From: Acidobacteriota bacterium | GTDB taxonomy: Bacteria; Acidobacteriota; Terriglobia; Terriglobales; Acidobacteriaceae | NCBI GenBank assembly: GCA_021805025.1 | Contig: JAJZGF010000025.1 | Location: 1 to 32,896, forward strand | DNA: 32,896 nt | Direction: 5' to 3' | Shown here: piece after piece, positions 1 through 7,306 of the stretch | Layout of the letters: the number at the start of each line of letters is the position of its first letter | Numbering within the stretch: position 1 is the first letter of the stretch | Notes under the pieces: model-generated | What the model was told of the DNA's origin: nothing | The model's database searches: none | What the model saw: the letters and a program-made list of their open reading frames with translations, nothing else | Translations under genes and position numbers: made by a program

Positions 1-33
1 CCCTACGAAGAGTGGAAAGGCAAGCACAACTAA
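1..33 (+). CDS. C-terminal end of an upstream gene (partial)
   Basis: Frame 1 reads PYEEWKGKHN and then a TAA stop at 31-33. The composition is protein-like and the repeat-bearing intergenic region starts shortly after, so this is probably the last ten codons of a gene that starts outside the window. Nothing can be said of its function. It could also be chance, because ten codons is very little. Confidence 0.4.
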   Translation, partial: PYEEWKGKHN

Positions 34-82
34 CATCGCCTGACTCCACCCTTTCCCATCCACCAACTCTGGATGGCTCGGC

Positions 83-251
83 TGGCGGGTGGCCCTGGTC
101 CCAATGACCTTTCCAGACCACAATGAAGGTGCCCGGTCCCTCGCAGTTGGGGACCGGGGAATGCACCAACCCCACCCCGCCACCAGTCCCTGATCCCTCA
201 GTCCCGTCAACCCCTTCCACCACCGTCCCGCCCACAACTCCCTCATTCCAC
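83..251. repeat. Intergenic hairpin repeat, copy A
   Basis: This 169-bp block is repeated almost base for base at 879-1049, with about three substitutions and one 2-base indel. It holds a strong hairpin at about 133-158 (arms CCCGGTCCC and GGGACCGGG, loop TCGCAGTTG) and ends in AACTCCCTCATTCCAC. It carries no open reading frame of note. The rest of the 34-437 gap holds a shorter related hairpin at 314-336 and the leader of the next gene. Similar hairpin repeats between genes are familiar in acidobacterial chromosomes; I cannot name the family. Confidence 0.85.
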
Positions 252-313
252 GCGACAGCTGGATCGGCTGCCAGAGAATCGAAGTGAGTTCCACCACGAA
301 CCTTGGTTGCACC

Positions 314-336
314 GGGTGCCTCGCCTTCGGGCACCC
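314..336. repeat. Short hairpin related to the intergenic repeats
   Basis: Arms GGGTGCC (314-320) and GGCACCC (330-336) enclose a TCGCCTTC-type loop. The loop resembles that of repeat copy C (TCGCCTTT), so this may be a shortened relative of the same element. No U-tract follows, so it is not an obvious terminator. Confidence 0.5.
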
Positions 337-437
337 AGGATTGCAGGAGAACCCCCGTGCCCCATGACATCCGCACAGCGTGCGGCATGGTCCCAAGAGT
401 AGTATTCTGTGACGTCCTGGAGCATAGGAGAATCAAA

Positions 438-854
438 ATGGCTTCATTCACCAACATCGCTGAAAAATTCTTCAACGCCTGCGAGACAGGCAAAGGCTGG
501 GAGGGTTGCAGTGCCTACTGCGCCCCCGATGCAACCTTCTCGGCGCAGGCTTCGCCGCTGAGCGACGTGAAGACCCTTGCGCAATATACCGACTGGATGA
601 AGGCGATCATGACTCTGTTTCCAGATGCTCGCTACGAAGTGAAGTCATTCGCAACCGACGAGAAGCGGAGGCACGTAGCGGCTTATGCCGTCTTTCATGC
701 AACACACACCGGGCAGGGCGGACCGGTCCCTCCAACCGGCCGCAGCATGAGCACGGACTACGTCTACATTATGGAGTTCAAAGACGACATAATTGTGCAC
801 ATGACCAAAATCTGGAACGCAGAGCTCGCGATGAAGCAGGTCGGCTGGGCCTGA
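438..854 (+). CDS. SnoaL-like / NTF2-fold protein
   Basis: The 138-residue product has the length and pattern of the SnoaL-like branch of the NTF2 superfamily: an N-terminal helix (FTNIAEKFFNACETGKGW), a CAPDATFSAQ strand, a helix with DWMKAIMTLFPDARYEV, and C-terminal strands ending DYVYIMEFKDDIIVHMTKIWN. Such proteins are small cone-shaped barrels that bind or isomerise small hydrophobic molecules; the substrate here is unknown. The start at 438 was chosen because AGGAG lies at 426-430 and the fold begins there, although the frame is open further upstream. The gene stands alone between repeat copies A and B, so recombination between them could delete it. The family call is fairly firm; any specific activity would be a guess. 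Confidence 0.8.
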   Translation: MASFTNIAEKFFNACETGKGWEGCSAYCAPDATFSAQASPLSDVKTLAQYTDWMKAIMTLFPDARYEVKSFATDEKRRHVAAYAVFHATHTGQGGPVPPTGRSMSTDYVYIMEFKDDIIVHMTKIWNAELAMKQVGWA

Positions 855-878
855 CGCTGAACTGTCTCAGACGAACCT

Positions 879-1049
879 TGGCGGGTGGCCCCGGTCCCAA
901 TGACCTTTCCAGACCACAATGAGGGTGCCCCCGGTCCCTCGCAGTTGGGGACCGGGGAATGCACCAACCCCACCCCGCCACCAGTCCCTGATCCCTCAGT
1001 CCCGTCAACCCCTTCCACCACCGTCCCGCCCGCAACTCCCTCATTCCAC
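879..1049. repeat. Intergenic hairpin repeat, copy B
   Basis: Near-identical direct repeat of 83-251. The hairpin at about 929-957 has a perfect 10-bp stem (CCCCGGTCCC / GGGGACCGGG type) around TCGCAGTTG, enclosed by a further GGTGC/GCACC pairing. It starts 24 bases after the SnoaL-like gene. The remainder of the gap to 1274 (1050-1274) holds only the leader of the next gene; I see no convincing promoter in it. Confidence 0.85.
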
Positions 1050-1274
1050 ACGTAATCCCCCTCCGCCCCTTTTGTCGACTATTTCCCCGCCCCGGCACAT
1101 GCTGGTTTCATGACAATCACCACGCTCCCGCACCGCCCCTTGGCACATTCGTGTTACTGGACACCAATTTGTTGTATTGAGCACCTTGGCGAAATCCCTC
1201 ATTCTAGTCCCCATAACAGTTCCCCGCGGCGCCAGTTATTGGGACTCATCGAGGAGAACATCAAGGAGAAGAAG

Positions 1275-1565
1275 ATGCGAGAAACCATCGAGGCCGGCGA
1301 CCTGGTGAAAGTCTCATGCAAGGCTGGGCTGTGGACGGTTGTCGCGGTCCGCGTGCGCAACCTTGAGCCAAAATTCATGGTCCAGCTCGGAGAGGACCCG
1401 ACAACGAGTCAGTGGTTTCAAAGCGACGCCGTAAGGCTCATGCTGAAATCTCCGAAGCCCGAGCCAGTGCCTGTGCCAATCTCTGGGTCAGAGTCCGAGT
1501 CAGAAACCGAGAGCGCTCCACAATATTCCTGGATGACCGGCGTGCCGCAATACAGCAGGCGTTAA
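1275..1565 (+). CDS. Small hypothetical protein
   Basis: A 96-residue product that I do not recognise. The start at 1275 follows AAGGAG at 1263-1268 and opens MRETIEAGDLVKVSCKAG. The first 60 residues look like a small beta-barrel (alternating hydrophobic strands: DLVKVSCKAGLWTVVAVRVR, KFMVQLGE, WFQSDAVRLML). The tail is low complexity, with a PEPVPVP run and a SESESETES acidic repeat, then SWMTGVPQYSRR. It lies between repeat copies B and C with no partner gene. The good ribosome binding site favours a real gene; a barrel that binds a ligand or a protein is only inference. Confidence 0.6.
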   Translation: MRETIEAGDLVKVSCKAGLWTVVAVRVRNLEPKFMVQLGEDPTTSQWFQSDAVRLMLKSPKPEPVPVPISGSESESETESAPQYSWMTGVPQYSRR

Positions 1566-1634
1566 AACTACGCCCCATCCCTTCCGCATGGTTCGCCATG
1601 GACCGTTGAGCGACACACTGCACTCATCCACTCG

Positions 1635-1797
1635 GCGGGTGGCCCCGGTCCCTCGCCTTTGGGGACCGGGGTCGGAATCCTCACCACTGGGCAGGAATCC
1701 ACAAACTCATCCCCACCCCGAAAAGCTGCAAGCGGGCAGCTGGCTCTCCCGTCAGGACCCCTCAGCCCAACATTTCTTCCAACTCCCTCATTCCACT
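1635..1797. repeat. Intergenic hairpin repeat, diverged copy C
   Basis: Opens with the same GGCGGGTGGCCCCGGTCCC as copy B, closes its hairpin at once (about 1643-1670, loop TCGCCTTT), and ends with the same AACTCCCTCATTCCAC as copies A and B. The interior has diverged, keeping only short islands such as CCCCACCCCG. Copies A and B look like this element with about 30 extra bases inserted before the hairpin. Confidence 0.65.
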
Positions 1798-1880
1798 CAT
1801 CAAAAAACTTTCACCGTTTTGCCTGTTATTCTCCAAGAAACGCGCATACTGAGAACATCAGCCTGAAAACCGCGCCCACC

Positions 1881-1906
1881 GGCCCGCGTCTCGGGCCTTT
1901 TCTTTT
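1881..1906 (+). terminator. Intrinsic terminator
   Basis: GGCCCG (1881-1886) and CGGGCC (1892-1897) pair around a 5-base loop, followed by TTTTCTTTT at 1898-1906. An outer CCTGAAAA/TTTTCAGG pairing (1862-1869, 1903-1910) could extend it. It would stop transcripts coming from the small gene at 1275-1565 or from a short unannotated transcript; no gene is visible between 1566 and 2364. Confidence 0.7.
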
Positions 1907-2134
1907 CAGGAGTCCCGCGCCATGCCGACAGCCTTCGCACCCATCCCGATGCCCATTCGCTCGCTCAACGCGCCGGCTCCAACCCATCGGACTACCCCCC
2001 CTCCCCCCTAAATTTATTTGCACTTTTCCACAAAAACCGTGCACAAAAATCGTTCCTCCATCTCCGACCAATTCGGTCCGAGTCAACTCCGTGCCCGCCC
2101 TGCTGGCAGCGCGTCCCTTTGCCGAAGCAGCCGA

Positions 2135-2164
2135 TTGACACGCCCCGCGCCCTCGCGATGTAAT
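2135..2164 (+). promoter_or_regulatory. Sigma70-type promoter of the fluoride operon
   Basis: The -35 TTGACA at 2135-2140 is a perfect consensus match; an 18-bp spacer leads to the -10 TGTAAT at 2159-2164 (5 of 6). The predicted transcription start, near 2171, falls just before the first paired base of the riboswitch, which supports both calls. Confidence 0.8.
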
Positions 2165-2171
2165 CGTTTTG

Positions 2172-2258
2172 ACGGGGATGGAGTTCCCCTTTAACCGCTG
2201 TCCTACCACTGGCCGGACAGCTGATGACTCCTGGCAGGCTGTCCTGTCGCGGAGTCAT
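2172..2258 (+). ncRNA. Fluoride riboswitch (crcB motif) with expression platform
   Basis: The sequence matches the conserved crcB RNA: a GGGG-ATGGAGTT-CCCC hairpin at 2174-2189, TTTAACC joining, a perfect 7-bp stem GCTGTCC/GGACAGC (2197-2203 with 2215-2221), then TGATGACTCCT. The loop GGAG (2180-2183) can pair with CTCC (2228-2231) to form the known ligand-stabilised pseudoknot. Downstream, 2251-2258 is the exact complement of 2224-2231, so a hairpin of 8 plus 6 pairs (2224-2258) can compete with the pseudoknot. Fluoride binding would favour the aptamer and expression of crcB. No U-tract follows the competing hairpin, so the output mechanism is unclear. Confidence 0.92.
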
Positions 2259-2364
2259 ACCCCGGCGCGATCCCTGCAAAGACTGAATCGGGAGAGAAGC
2301 AGGCGTCAAGCCTTGCCCGCCGTCGTCGGCGCAGGCAGGTGCAGACGCTGAAGGGAGATACGCC

Positions 2365-2742
2365 TTGCTGAAATATCTGCTCATCGCCACGGGCGGGGCA
2401 CTGGGTTCCATCGCGCGCTACTGGGTCGGGTCCATGGTCGGCGGCCGCATGGGGACACGCTTTCCTTACGGCACACTCGTCATCAATATCACGGCCTGCG
2501 TCATCATCGGCTTCTCGCTCACCTACTTCAGCAGGCGCGTCGAGCTGAGTCCGGCGTGGCGCTACCTTATCCCTGTAGGCTTTGTCGGTGCATACTCCAC
2601 ATTCTCCACCTACGAGTGGGAGACGCTGTCCACCATGCGCTCCGGAGCCTTCGCCCTGGCCGCGCTCTACGCCGTCGGCAGCCTCGTGCTCGGCCTCGCT
2701 GCCGTCTGGTTAGGTTCCGCGTTGGCAGAGGCGATCGCCTAG
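2365..2742 (+). CDS. crcB: Fluoride channel CrcB/Fluc
   Basis: A 125-residue, four-helix membrane protein of the CrcB/Fluc family, which exports fluoride as an antiparallel dimer in the inner membrane. Family marks are GGALGSIARYWVG near the N terminus, GTLVINITACVIIGF in the second helix, and GFVGAYSTFSTYEWE in the third, which carries the conserved TFST phenylalanine box. The length is typical. The start is a TTG at 2365 preceded by AAGGGAGA at 2351-2358. It lies about 100 bases after a fluoride riboswitch, which both confirms the function and indicates induction by fluoride. The usual GGF before the TFST motif is GAY here, a mild variation. Two DUF190-protein genes follow in the same direction. 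Confidence 0.95.
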   Translation: MLKYLLIATGGALGSIARYWVGSMVGGRMGTRFPYGTLVINITACVIIGFSLTYFSRRVELSPAWRYLIPVGFVGAYSTFSTYEWETLSTMRSGAFALAALYAVGSLVLGLAAVWLGSALAEAIA

Positions 2743-2803
2743 CTGTCCCTCGACGCAATACGTCGATTGCAGTAGAATCCACACTTGCTTTTGAGGAGGC
2801 AGC

Positions 2804-3553
2804 ATGTTGAACCCTGGGAAAGCGGTCAAGGTCACCATCTACCTGAGCGAGGGCGCAACGCACCACGGCGTGCCCGTCTACTCCAGCATCCTCGACTTCC
2901 TCTTTTATCGCGGTGTGGCCGGCGCCACCGTGACCAAAGGTATCGCCGGCTTCGGCGCCGACCATCACATGCACGCATCGAACCTGGTCGACATCTCCGA
3001 CCATCTGCCGCTCAAGATCGAGTTCATTGACACGCGGGAAAAAGTCGACGCGCTGCTGGGCAAGCTCAATGAGCTTGCCGGCACCGGCCTCATTGAAATG
3101 CAGGAGACCACGGTGGCCAAGCCTGCTCAGGCCACTAAGGCCGCAAAGCCCACTCAGCCCGCGCATTTGAAGATCCAGGGCAAAGCGCAGATGATGCGCA
3201 TCTACCTCAGCGAGGAGGATAGGTGGAACGGCAAGCCGCTTCATAGAGCACTGGTGGAAGCCATGCGCGCCAACGACATTGCCGGCGTCACCGTCTATCG
3301 CGGCATCCTGGGCTACGGAGCGCACCGCCGCGTGCACAAGGAGACGCCTCTGCTCTCCTCGCACCACGGGTCTGTCATGTTGTCTGCCATTGACACGGTG
3401 GAAAAGCTGCACGCCTTTCTGCCACTAGTTGACCAGATGCTGGAAGAAGGCCTCGTCGTCTTCTCTGACGTCGACATCATCAAGTATGCTTATCGCGCCC
3501 TCGACGCGACCGGGCAAACCGCCTCGCAAACCCCCGCCGGCGCAACAGAGTAG
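2804..3553 (+). CDS. Protein with two DUF190 domains
   Basis: The 249-residue product has two copies of DUF190 (about 110 residues each), a family with a PII-like ferredoxin fold of unknown biochemical role that is often found next to crcB. Copy 1 is residues 5-105 (VKVTIYLSEGATHHGVPVYSSILDFL...GIAGFGADHH); copy 2 is residues 127-235 (MMRIYLSEEDRWNGKPLHRALVEAM...YRGILGYGAHRRVH). A linker rich in Ala, Lys and Pro joins them. The start at 2804 has GGAGG a few bases before it. Copy 1 is more diverged than copy 2. The neighbours suggest a part in fluoride resistance, perhaps sensing or gating of CrcB; that is inference. Confidence 0.85.
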   Translation: MLNPGKAVKVTIYLSEGATHHGVPVYSSILDFLFYRGVAGATVTKGIAGFGADHHMHASNLVDISDHLPLKIEFIDTREKVDALLGKLNELAGTGLIEMQETTVAKPAQATKAAKPTQPAHLKIQGKAQMMRIYLSEEDRWNGKPLHRALVEAMRANDIAGVTVYRGILGYGAHRRVHKETPLLSSHHGSVMLSAIDTVEKLHAFLPLVDQMLEEGLVVFSDVDIIKYAYRALDATGQTASQTPAGATE

Positions 3554-3565
3554 AGATCATCTGCC

Positions 3566-3919
3566 ATGAAAAAGCAGTTTTCCGCGCGCATGGTGCGCAT
3601 TCATTTCGGTGAGGACGACAAGTGGCAGGGCAAGCCCCTGCACGAAGCCATCGTTGCCCGATGCAAGGAACTCGATATCGCTGAGGTCATCGTCTTTCGC
3701 GGTATCGAGGGTTACGGCTCCGGCAGCCGCATTCGCCGCTCCGGTCACTGGACCTTCTCAAAGGACGCACCCATCCAGGTCAGCATCATAGACTCAGACG
3801 AAAAGATCGCTCTGCTGCTTCCCTTCCTCGATGAAACCATCAAGGAAGGTCTCGCGGCCTCTTCCAGCGTGCAGGCCATTCGGTATACGCGGGAGCCCTC
3901 GCCTACCGAACTGAAGTAA
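3566..3919 (+). CDS. Single-domain DUF190 protein
   Basis: A 117-residue protein with one DUF190 (PII-like) domain over nearly its whole length: MVRIHFGEDDKWQGKPLHEAIVARCKELDIAEVIVFRGIEGYGSGSRI, then PIQVSIIDSDEKIALLLPFLDETIKEG. It is closest to the second domain of the gene 12 bases upstream (shared xWxGKPLHxA and FRGIxGYG patterns), so the operon holds three DUF190 units. The last 17 bases overlap, tail to tail, the 3' end of the esterase gene on the other strand. The function is unknown; the setting points to fluoride response. Confidence 0.85.
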   Translation: MKKQFSARMVRIHFGEDDKWQGKPLHEAIVARCKELDIAEVIVFRGIEGYGSGSRIRRSGHWTFSKDAPIQVSIIDSDEKIALLLPFLDETIKEGLAASSSVQAIRYTREPSPTELK

Positions 3920-5411
3920 ACGGCGACGCAGGCAATCCATCGCCGTTGAAGAGATTGCACTGCGGGCTGTTGGCCCATCCGTAGCGCACATACGTCGGAT
4001 CGATCACCGCCGGACTCGCGGCCACAACCGTTGAGCCGTCAATCGTCGCCATGGCCGGCGAGAACTTGCCATCGGAGCCCGCAACCTCAAAGCCCGTCAG
4101 CTCGCCACTGTTCGCTTTCAGCCCCTTGGCATGATCAAACCAGACGCGAATCATTGCCCCCTCCGGCGTCGCCTGCCGGAAAAGCGGACCGGAGTCTTCA
4201 ACCGTCTCGCCATAGCTGAGCACGCGTGCCGCAAGAGCCAGCCGATGACCTACATCCAATTTGTCCGTCGGGTGCACGTTGTCCGGGTTGCCTATGTCAA
4301 TCGTGACGGCCATCGCCGTGTTGCTCATCTCCAGCGTCTTCAACTGCTGCTCGCGCAGCGCGGCCCAATCCTCTGCCGCAGTGGACTTGAAGTTGGAAAT
4401 CTGCACATAGAGAAACGGAAAGTCGCCGATACCCCACTCGCGACGCCAGTCCTCAATAAGCGTCCGCATGATGCGCTCATACAGCGGCGCGCGCGCCAGC
4501 GCACTGTTGCTTTCGCCCTGGTACCAGATCACGCCGCGGATCGCCATCGGCGTCAACGGCGCAATCATCCCATTCCACAGCAGGCCAGGCGCCCAACTCT
4601 CCAGCGGAGGATGCCATGGAAACTCCGGAATCGGCTTGCCCGCGGCCTTGGCTTCTTCGCGCTGCCGATTTTCATCCTTCTCTTCGAGCAGCGCATCGGC
4701 CTCGCCATCCGTCATCTTGCCGCGCGAAACAAACAGCGGAGCCAGCGAGGCGTCTTCTCCGAGCGCGGTCAGACGCGTCCACGACTCGGCCACCGTGCCG
4801 CCCCACGTCGAGTCGATCACGCCCACCGGAACATGCTCTCGCTGCTCTATCTCCCGCGCAAAATACCACGCCACTGCGGAGAAATCCCGCGCCGTTTCGG
4901 GGCTGGACGCGGCCCAGCCATCCGTATCGGTGTCATCCTGCGCATAGTCCGAGGCGCGCTTCTTCACAATGAGCAGCCGCAGATTGGAATCGGCAGCGCG
5001 CGGCAAATCCTGTGCAGCCGTAGCGGCCTGGCGCATGGCGAACTCCATGTTCGATTGGCCGGAGGCCACCCACACATCGCCCACCAGAATGTCATCCAGC
5101 GTCAGTACTTGCGCGGCCGACCCCGCGCCACCCTCCGCCGCAGGTGTGCCCGTGACCGTCATCTGGAATGGACCACCGGCAGCCCCCGGCTTAAGGTAAA
5201 GACTCCAGCGACCCAGGGGCCCTGCCTTCGTCTCGCGAGTTTGGCCCCGAAACGTCACCGCCACTTCTTCACCCGGTGCGGCCGATCCCCAGACATGCAC
5301 CGGCAGGTCGCGCTGCATGACCATGTGGCTGGCAAGAATCTTTGGCAAAGTGACCTGCGCGGAGAGCACCGCGCAGGGAATCAGCAAGAGGCAAAAAAAG
5401 CGCACCTTCAA
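3903..5411 (-). CDS. Secreted sialate O-acetylesterase-like protein
   Basis: The product has the SASA-family (DUF303/sialate O-acetylesterase) signature: GQSNM near residues 118-122 with the nucleophile Ser, WYQGESN near 296-302, and a later DNVHPTDK that supplies the catalytic His. These enzymes remove acetyl groups from sugars such as acetylated sialic acids or plant polysaccharides. I chose TTG at 5411 because GAGG lies 6 bases before it and it opens directly into a signal peptide (MKVRFFCLLLIPCAVLSA); the frame stays open to a GTG at 5471 that has no ribosome binding site. Length (502) fits the family. A beta-sandwich N-terminal region (residues 20-105) precedes the catalytic part. The likely substrate in soil is acetylated plant glycan (inference). 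Confidence 0.85.
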   Translation of the reverse strand: MKVRFFCLLLIPCAVLSAQVTLPKILASHMVMQRDLPVHVWGSAAPGEEVAVTFRGQTRETKAGPLGRWSLYLKPGAAGGPFQMTVTGTPAAEGGAGSAAQVLTLDDILVGDVWVASGQSNMEFAMRQAATAAQDLPRAADSNLRLLIVKKRASDYAQDDTDTDGWAASSPETARDFSAVAWYFAREIEQREHVPVGVIDSTWGGTVAESWTRLTALGEDASLAPLFVSRGKMTDGEADALLEEKDENRQREEAKAAGKPIPEFPWHPPLESWAPGLLWNGMIAPLTPMAIRGVIWYQGESNSALARAPLYERIMRTLIEDWRREWGIGDFPFLYVQISNFKSTAAEDWAALREQQLKTLEMSNTAMAVTIDIGNPDNVHPTDKLDVGHRLALAARVLSYGETVEDSGPLFRQATPEGAMIRVWFDHAKGLKANSGELTGFEVAGSDGKFSPAMATIDGSTVVAASPAVIDPTYVRYGWANSPQCNLFNGDGLPASPFTSVR

Positions 5412-5767
5412 GGGGAACCTCGACGTTGCAAATTGGCAGTGCTTTTTTCCCGCAGCTGGAGAACGCGACACACTGCCGAGATAACGCTATCAGAATCAAT
5501 CCGAAGCCGCCAACGCCGCGGCAGTCCATCGCAAAAATTGGCCCAATTCCCTGTCTGCCGGGCAACTCTGCTCTCTCTCAAGGGTTCAAAATGAGTGTAA
5601 CTTGAGCGCTAAACCTTGCTCCGGGTCAACACACTGCATCCAAATAAGTTAAGGCCTTGATGCTGCTCTTTTCGAGATACAGGACAACAATCTGCTCGCT
5701 TCTCCTCTATCCGGCATACGGGAAGAAAAAGGAGATCCACGCCCGCTCAGAGAAAGCGAAGCCCCTT

Positions 5768-6838
5768 ATGCGCGACCGTCGCGCATTTACCCTCGCTCTC
5801 CTGATCGTTGCGCTCCTTTCTCTGGTCTGCCCGTGCTGCCGTGCGCAGGCGGCGCTCCTGCTGGAGGAGCCGTACGGCTTCTTTGGCGCGCTCAACCCCA
5901 CAGGCCACACCGCAATCTACTTCGAGCATATCTGCGCCGAAACTCCAGTCCAGTTGCGCCCCTGCCAACCGGGCGAACTTGGCGCCGTCATCTCGCGCTA
6001 CCAGGGCATCGGAAACTACGACTGGCTGGCGGTTCCGCTCCTGCCCTATCTCTACTCCACTGAGAATCCCTCTGCCGTTCCGGCCCGCGCCGATCGCGAG
6101 ACCGTGCGACGACTGCGCGATAACTACCACGAGGCCCATCTTGAAATGCTTGGGATGAAAGTTCCCGAGGGCGATTTTTTCCATGGCGGCTGGTTTGAGC
6201 TAGTCGGCGTCGCCTACGAACGGCGCATTTATGCCTTCCGCTTCAACACCACTCGGGCGCAGGACGAGGCCTTCATCACGCGCATGAACGCAGGCGAAAA
6301 CATCTCCCACTTCGATCTGCTCTACAACAACTGTGCTGACTTCACACGCGATACACTCAACTTCTACTTCCCCGGTGTCTTTCGCCGCAGCGTCTTTCCC
6401 GATGCGGGCATGACCACTCCCAAGCAGATCGCTTTCAAGCTGACGCGCTATGCTCACGGGCACCCTGAGACGCAGCTCAAAGTCTTTGAGATTCCTCAGG
6501 TTCCCGGCTATCGCCGCATGAGCCGCGCCAATAAAAGCATCTCCGAATCCCTGATGACAACCGGCTATGCCATTCCGCTGGTGGCCATGAATCCCTATCT
6601 AGCCGGTGGAATTCTGGTGGATTATCTTGTGCGAGGCCGCTTTCATCTGATTCCCAAACACCCGGAAAAACTTGGCCCAACCGATCTTGCGGCATTGACA
6701 GTGACGGACAAGCCCGCGCAGAATCTGGAAAGCGCAAACATGCCACCCGCAGGAGCCGGGACGATGGACCTGCCTGACCCGCATACGAACCGCGCGGCGG
6801 CGTTTGGGATGAAGGAGATCTTGACCCCCCATGAGTAA
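5768..6838 (+). CDS. Exported protein, DUF4105-like (permuted papain-type fold?)
   Basis: The 356-residue product starts with MRDRRAFTLALLIVALLSLVCPCCRAQA, a signal peptide or anchor. The mature part has GHTAIYFEHIC soon after and LLYNNCADFTRDTLNFYFPG further on. A histidine in GHT followed later by NC is the order of active-site residues in circularly permuted NlpC/P60-like proteins and in DUF4105 (the Lnb periplasmic domain). A hydrophobic stretch occurs near AIPLVAMNPYLAGGILVDYLV. The start is uncertain: the frame is open to 5657, and ATG at 5660 has AAGG 5 bases before it. It overlaps the next gene by 8 bases. The fold is inferred from motif order only; a role in the envelope is likely but the reaction is unknown. 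Confidence 0.65.
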   Translation: MRDRRAFTLALLIVALLSLVCPCCRAQAALLLEEPYGFFGALNPTGHTAIYFEHICAETPVQLRPCQPGELGAVISRYQGIGNYDWLAVPLLPYLYSTENPSAVPARADRETVRRLRDNYHEAHLEMLGMKVPEGDFFHGGWFELVGVAYERRIYAFRFNTTRAQDEAFITRMNAGENISHFDLLYNNCADFTRDTLNFYFPGVFRRSVFPDAGMTTPKQIAFKLTRYAHGHPETQLKVFEIPQVPGYRRMSRANKSISESLMTTGYAIPLVAMNPYLAGGILVDYLVRGRFHLIPKHPEKLGPTDLAALTVTDKPAQNLESANMPPAGAGTMDLPDPHTNRAAAFGMKEILTPHE

Positions 6839-7265
6839 TGCACCGCAAAGCCTCAAGAACCACACCAAGTTCGACCCGCCGTTTCATTTCCTTCTGACCT
6901 GGGTGCTGCTCATCAACCTCGGCCTCGCCATCACCTTTCTTGTACAACGTAAAAATCTGCCGTCGGCGTGGTTCGTTGTGCTTTCCGTGGCAGCCATTGT
7001 TGCCCTCTTCCTGCTTCGCCACTACCCGCTTAAAGTGCAGGACCGCGTCATCCGTCTGGAAGAACGCCTGCGGTTGCAGGCACTGGCGCCGGCAGAGTGG
7101 CACGTACAGATTTTCCGGCTCTCAGAAGATCAGCTCATCGGCCTGCGCTTTGCAGCCGACGACGAAGTGGTGGATCTGGCCAAACAGGCGCTTGAGCACA
7201 ATCTGAATCGCAAACAGATCAAAGAGCGCATCCGCAACTGGCGCGCCGACTACTGGCGCGTATAA
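6831..7265 (+). CDS. DUF6526 family membrane protein
   Basis: A 144-residue protein with two N-terminal membrane helices (FHFLLTWVLLINLGLAITFLV and SAWFVVLSVAAIVALFLL), followed by a conserved cytoplasmic part: LKVQDRVIRLEERLRLQ, LSEDQLIGLRFAADDEVVDLAKQAL and a C-terminal RNWRADYWRV. This is the DUF6526 pattern, frequent in Acidobacteriota; no function is known. The start codon lies inside the end of the upstream gene (8-base overlap), with AAGGAG about 13 bases before it, so the two are probably translated from one message and may act together in the envelope. Confidence 0.85.
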   Translation: MSNAPQSLKNHTKFDPPFHFLLTWVLLINLGLAITFLVQRKNLPSAWFVVLSVAAIVALFLLRHYPLKVQDRVIRLEERLRLQALAPAEWHVQIFRLSEDQLIGLRFAADDEVVDLAKQALEHNLNRKQIKERIRNWRADYWRV

Positions 7266-7306
7266 GTAGATCGCGGATTGCAACAAGTGCACGATCCGAC
7301 CAGTTT

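Noticed and set aside
1922-2138. A 72-codon open frame with AGGAG upstream, starting MPTAFAPIPMPIRSL
   Set aside because: The product is proline-rich without a fold-like pattern, and it lies directly after a terminator and runs into the crcB promoter.
2567-3412. A 281-codon open frame opposite crcB and the first DUF190 gene
   Set aside because: Antisense shadow, covering two genes with clear family signatures and a fluoride riboswitch upstream.
4131-5594. A 487-codon open frame on the plus strand opposite the esterase gene
   Set aside because: Antisense shadow: very rich in Arg and His with no domain, while the minus strand has a full esterase with catalytic motifs.
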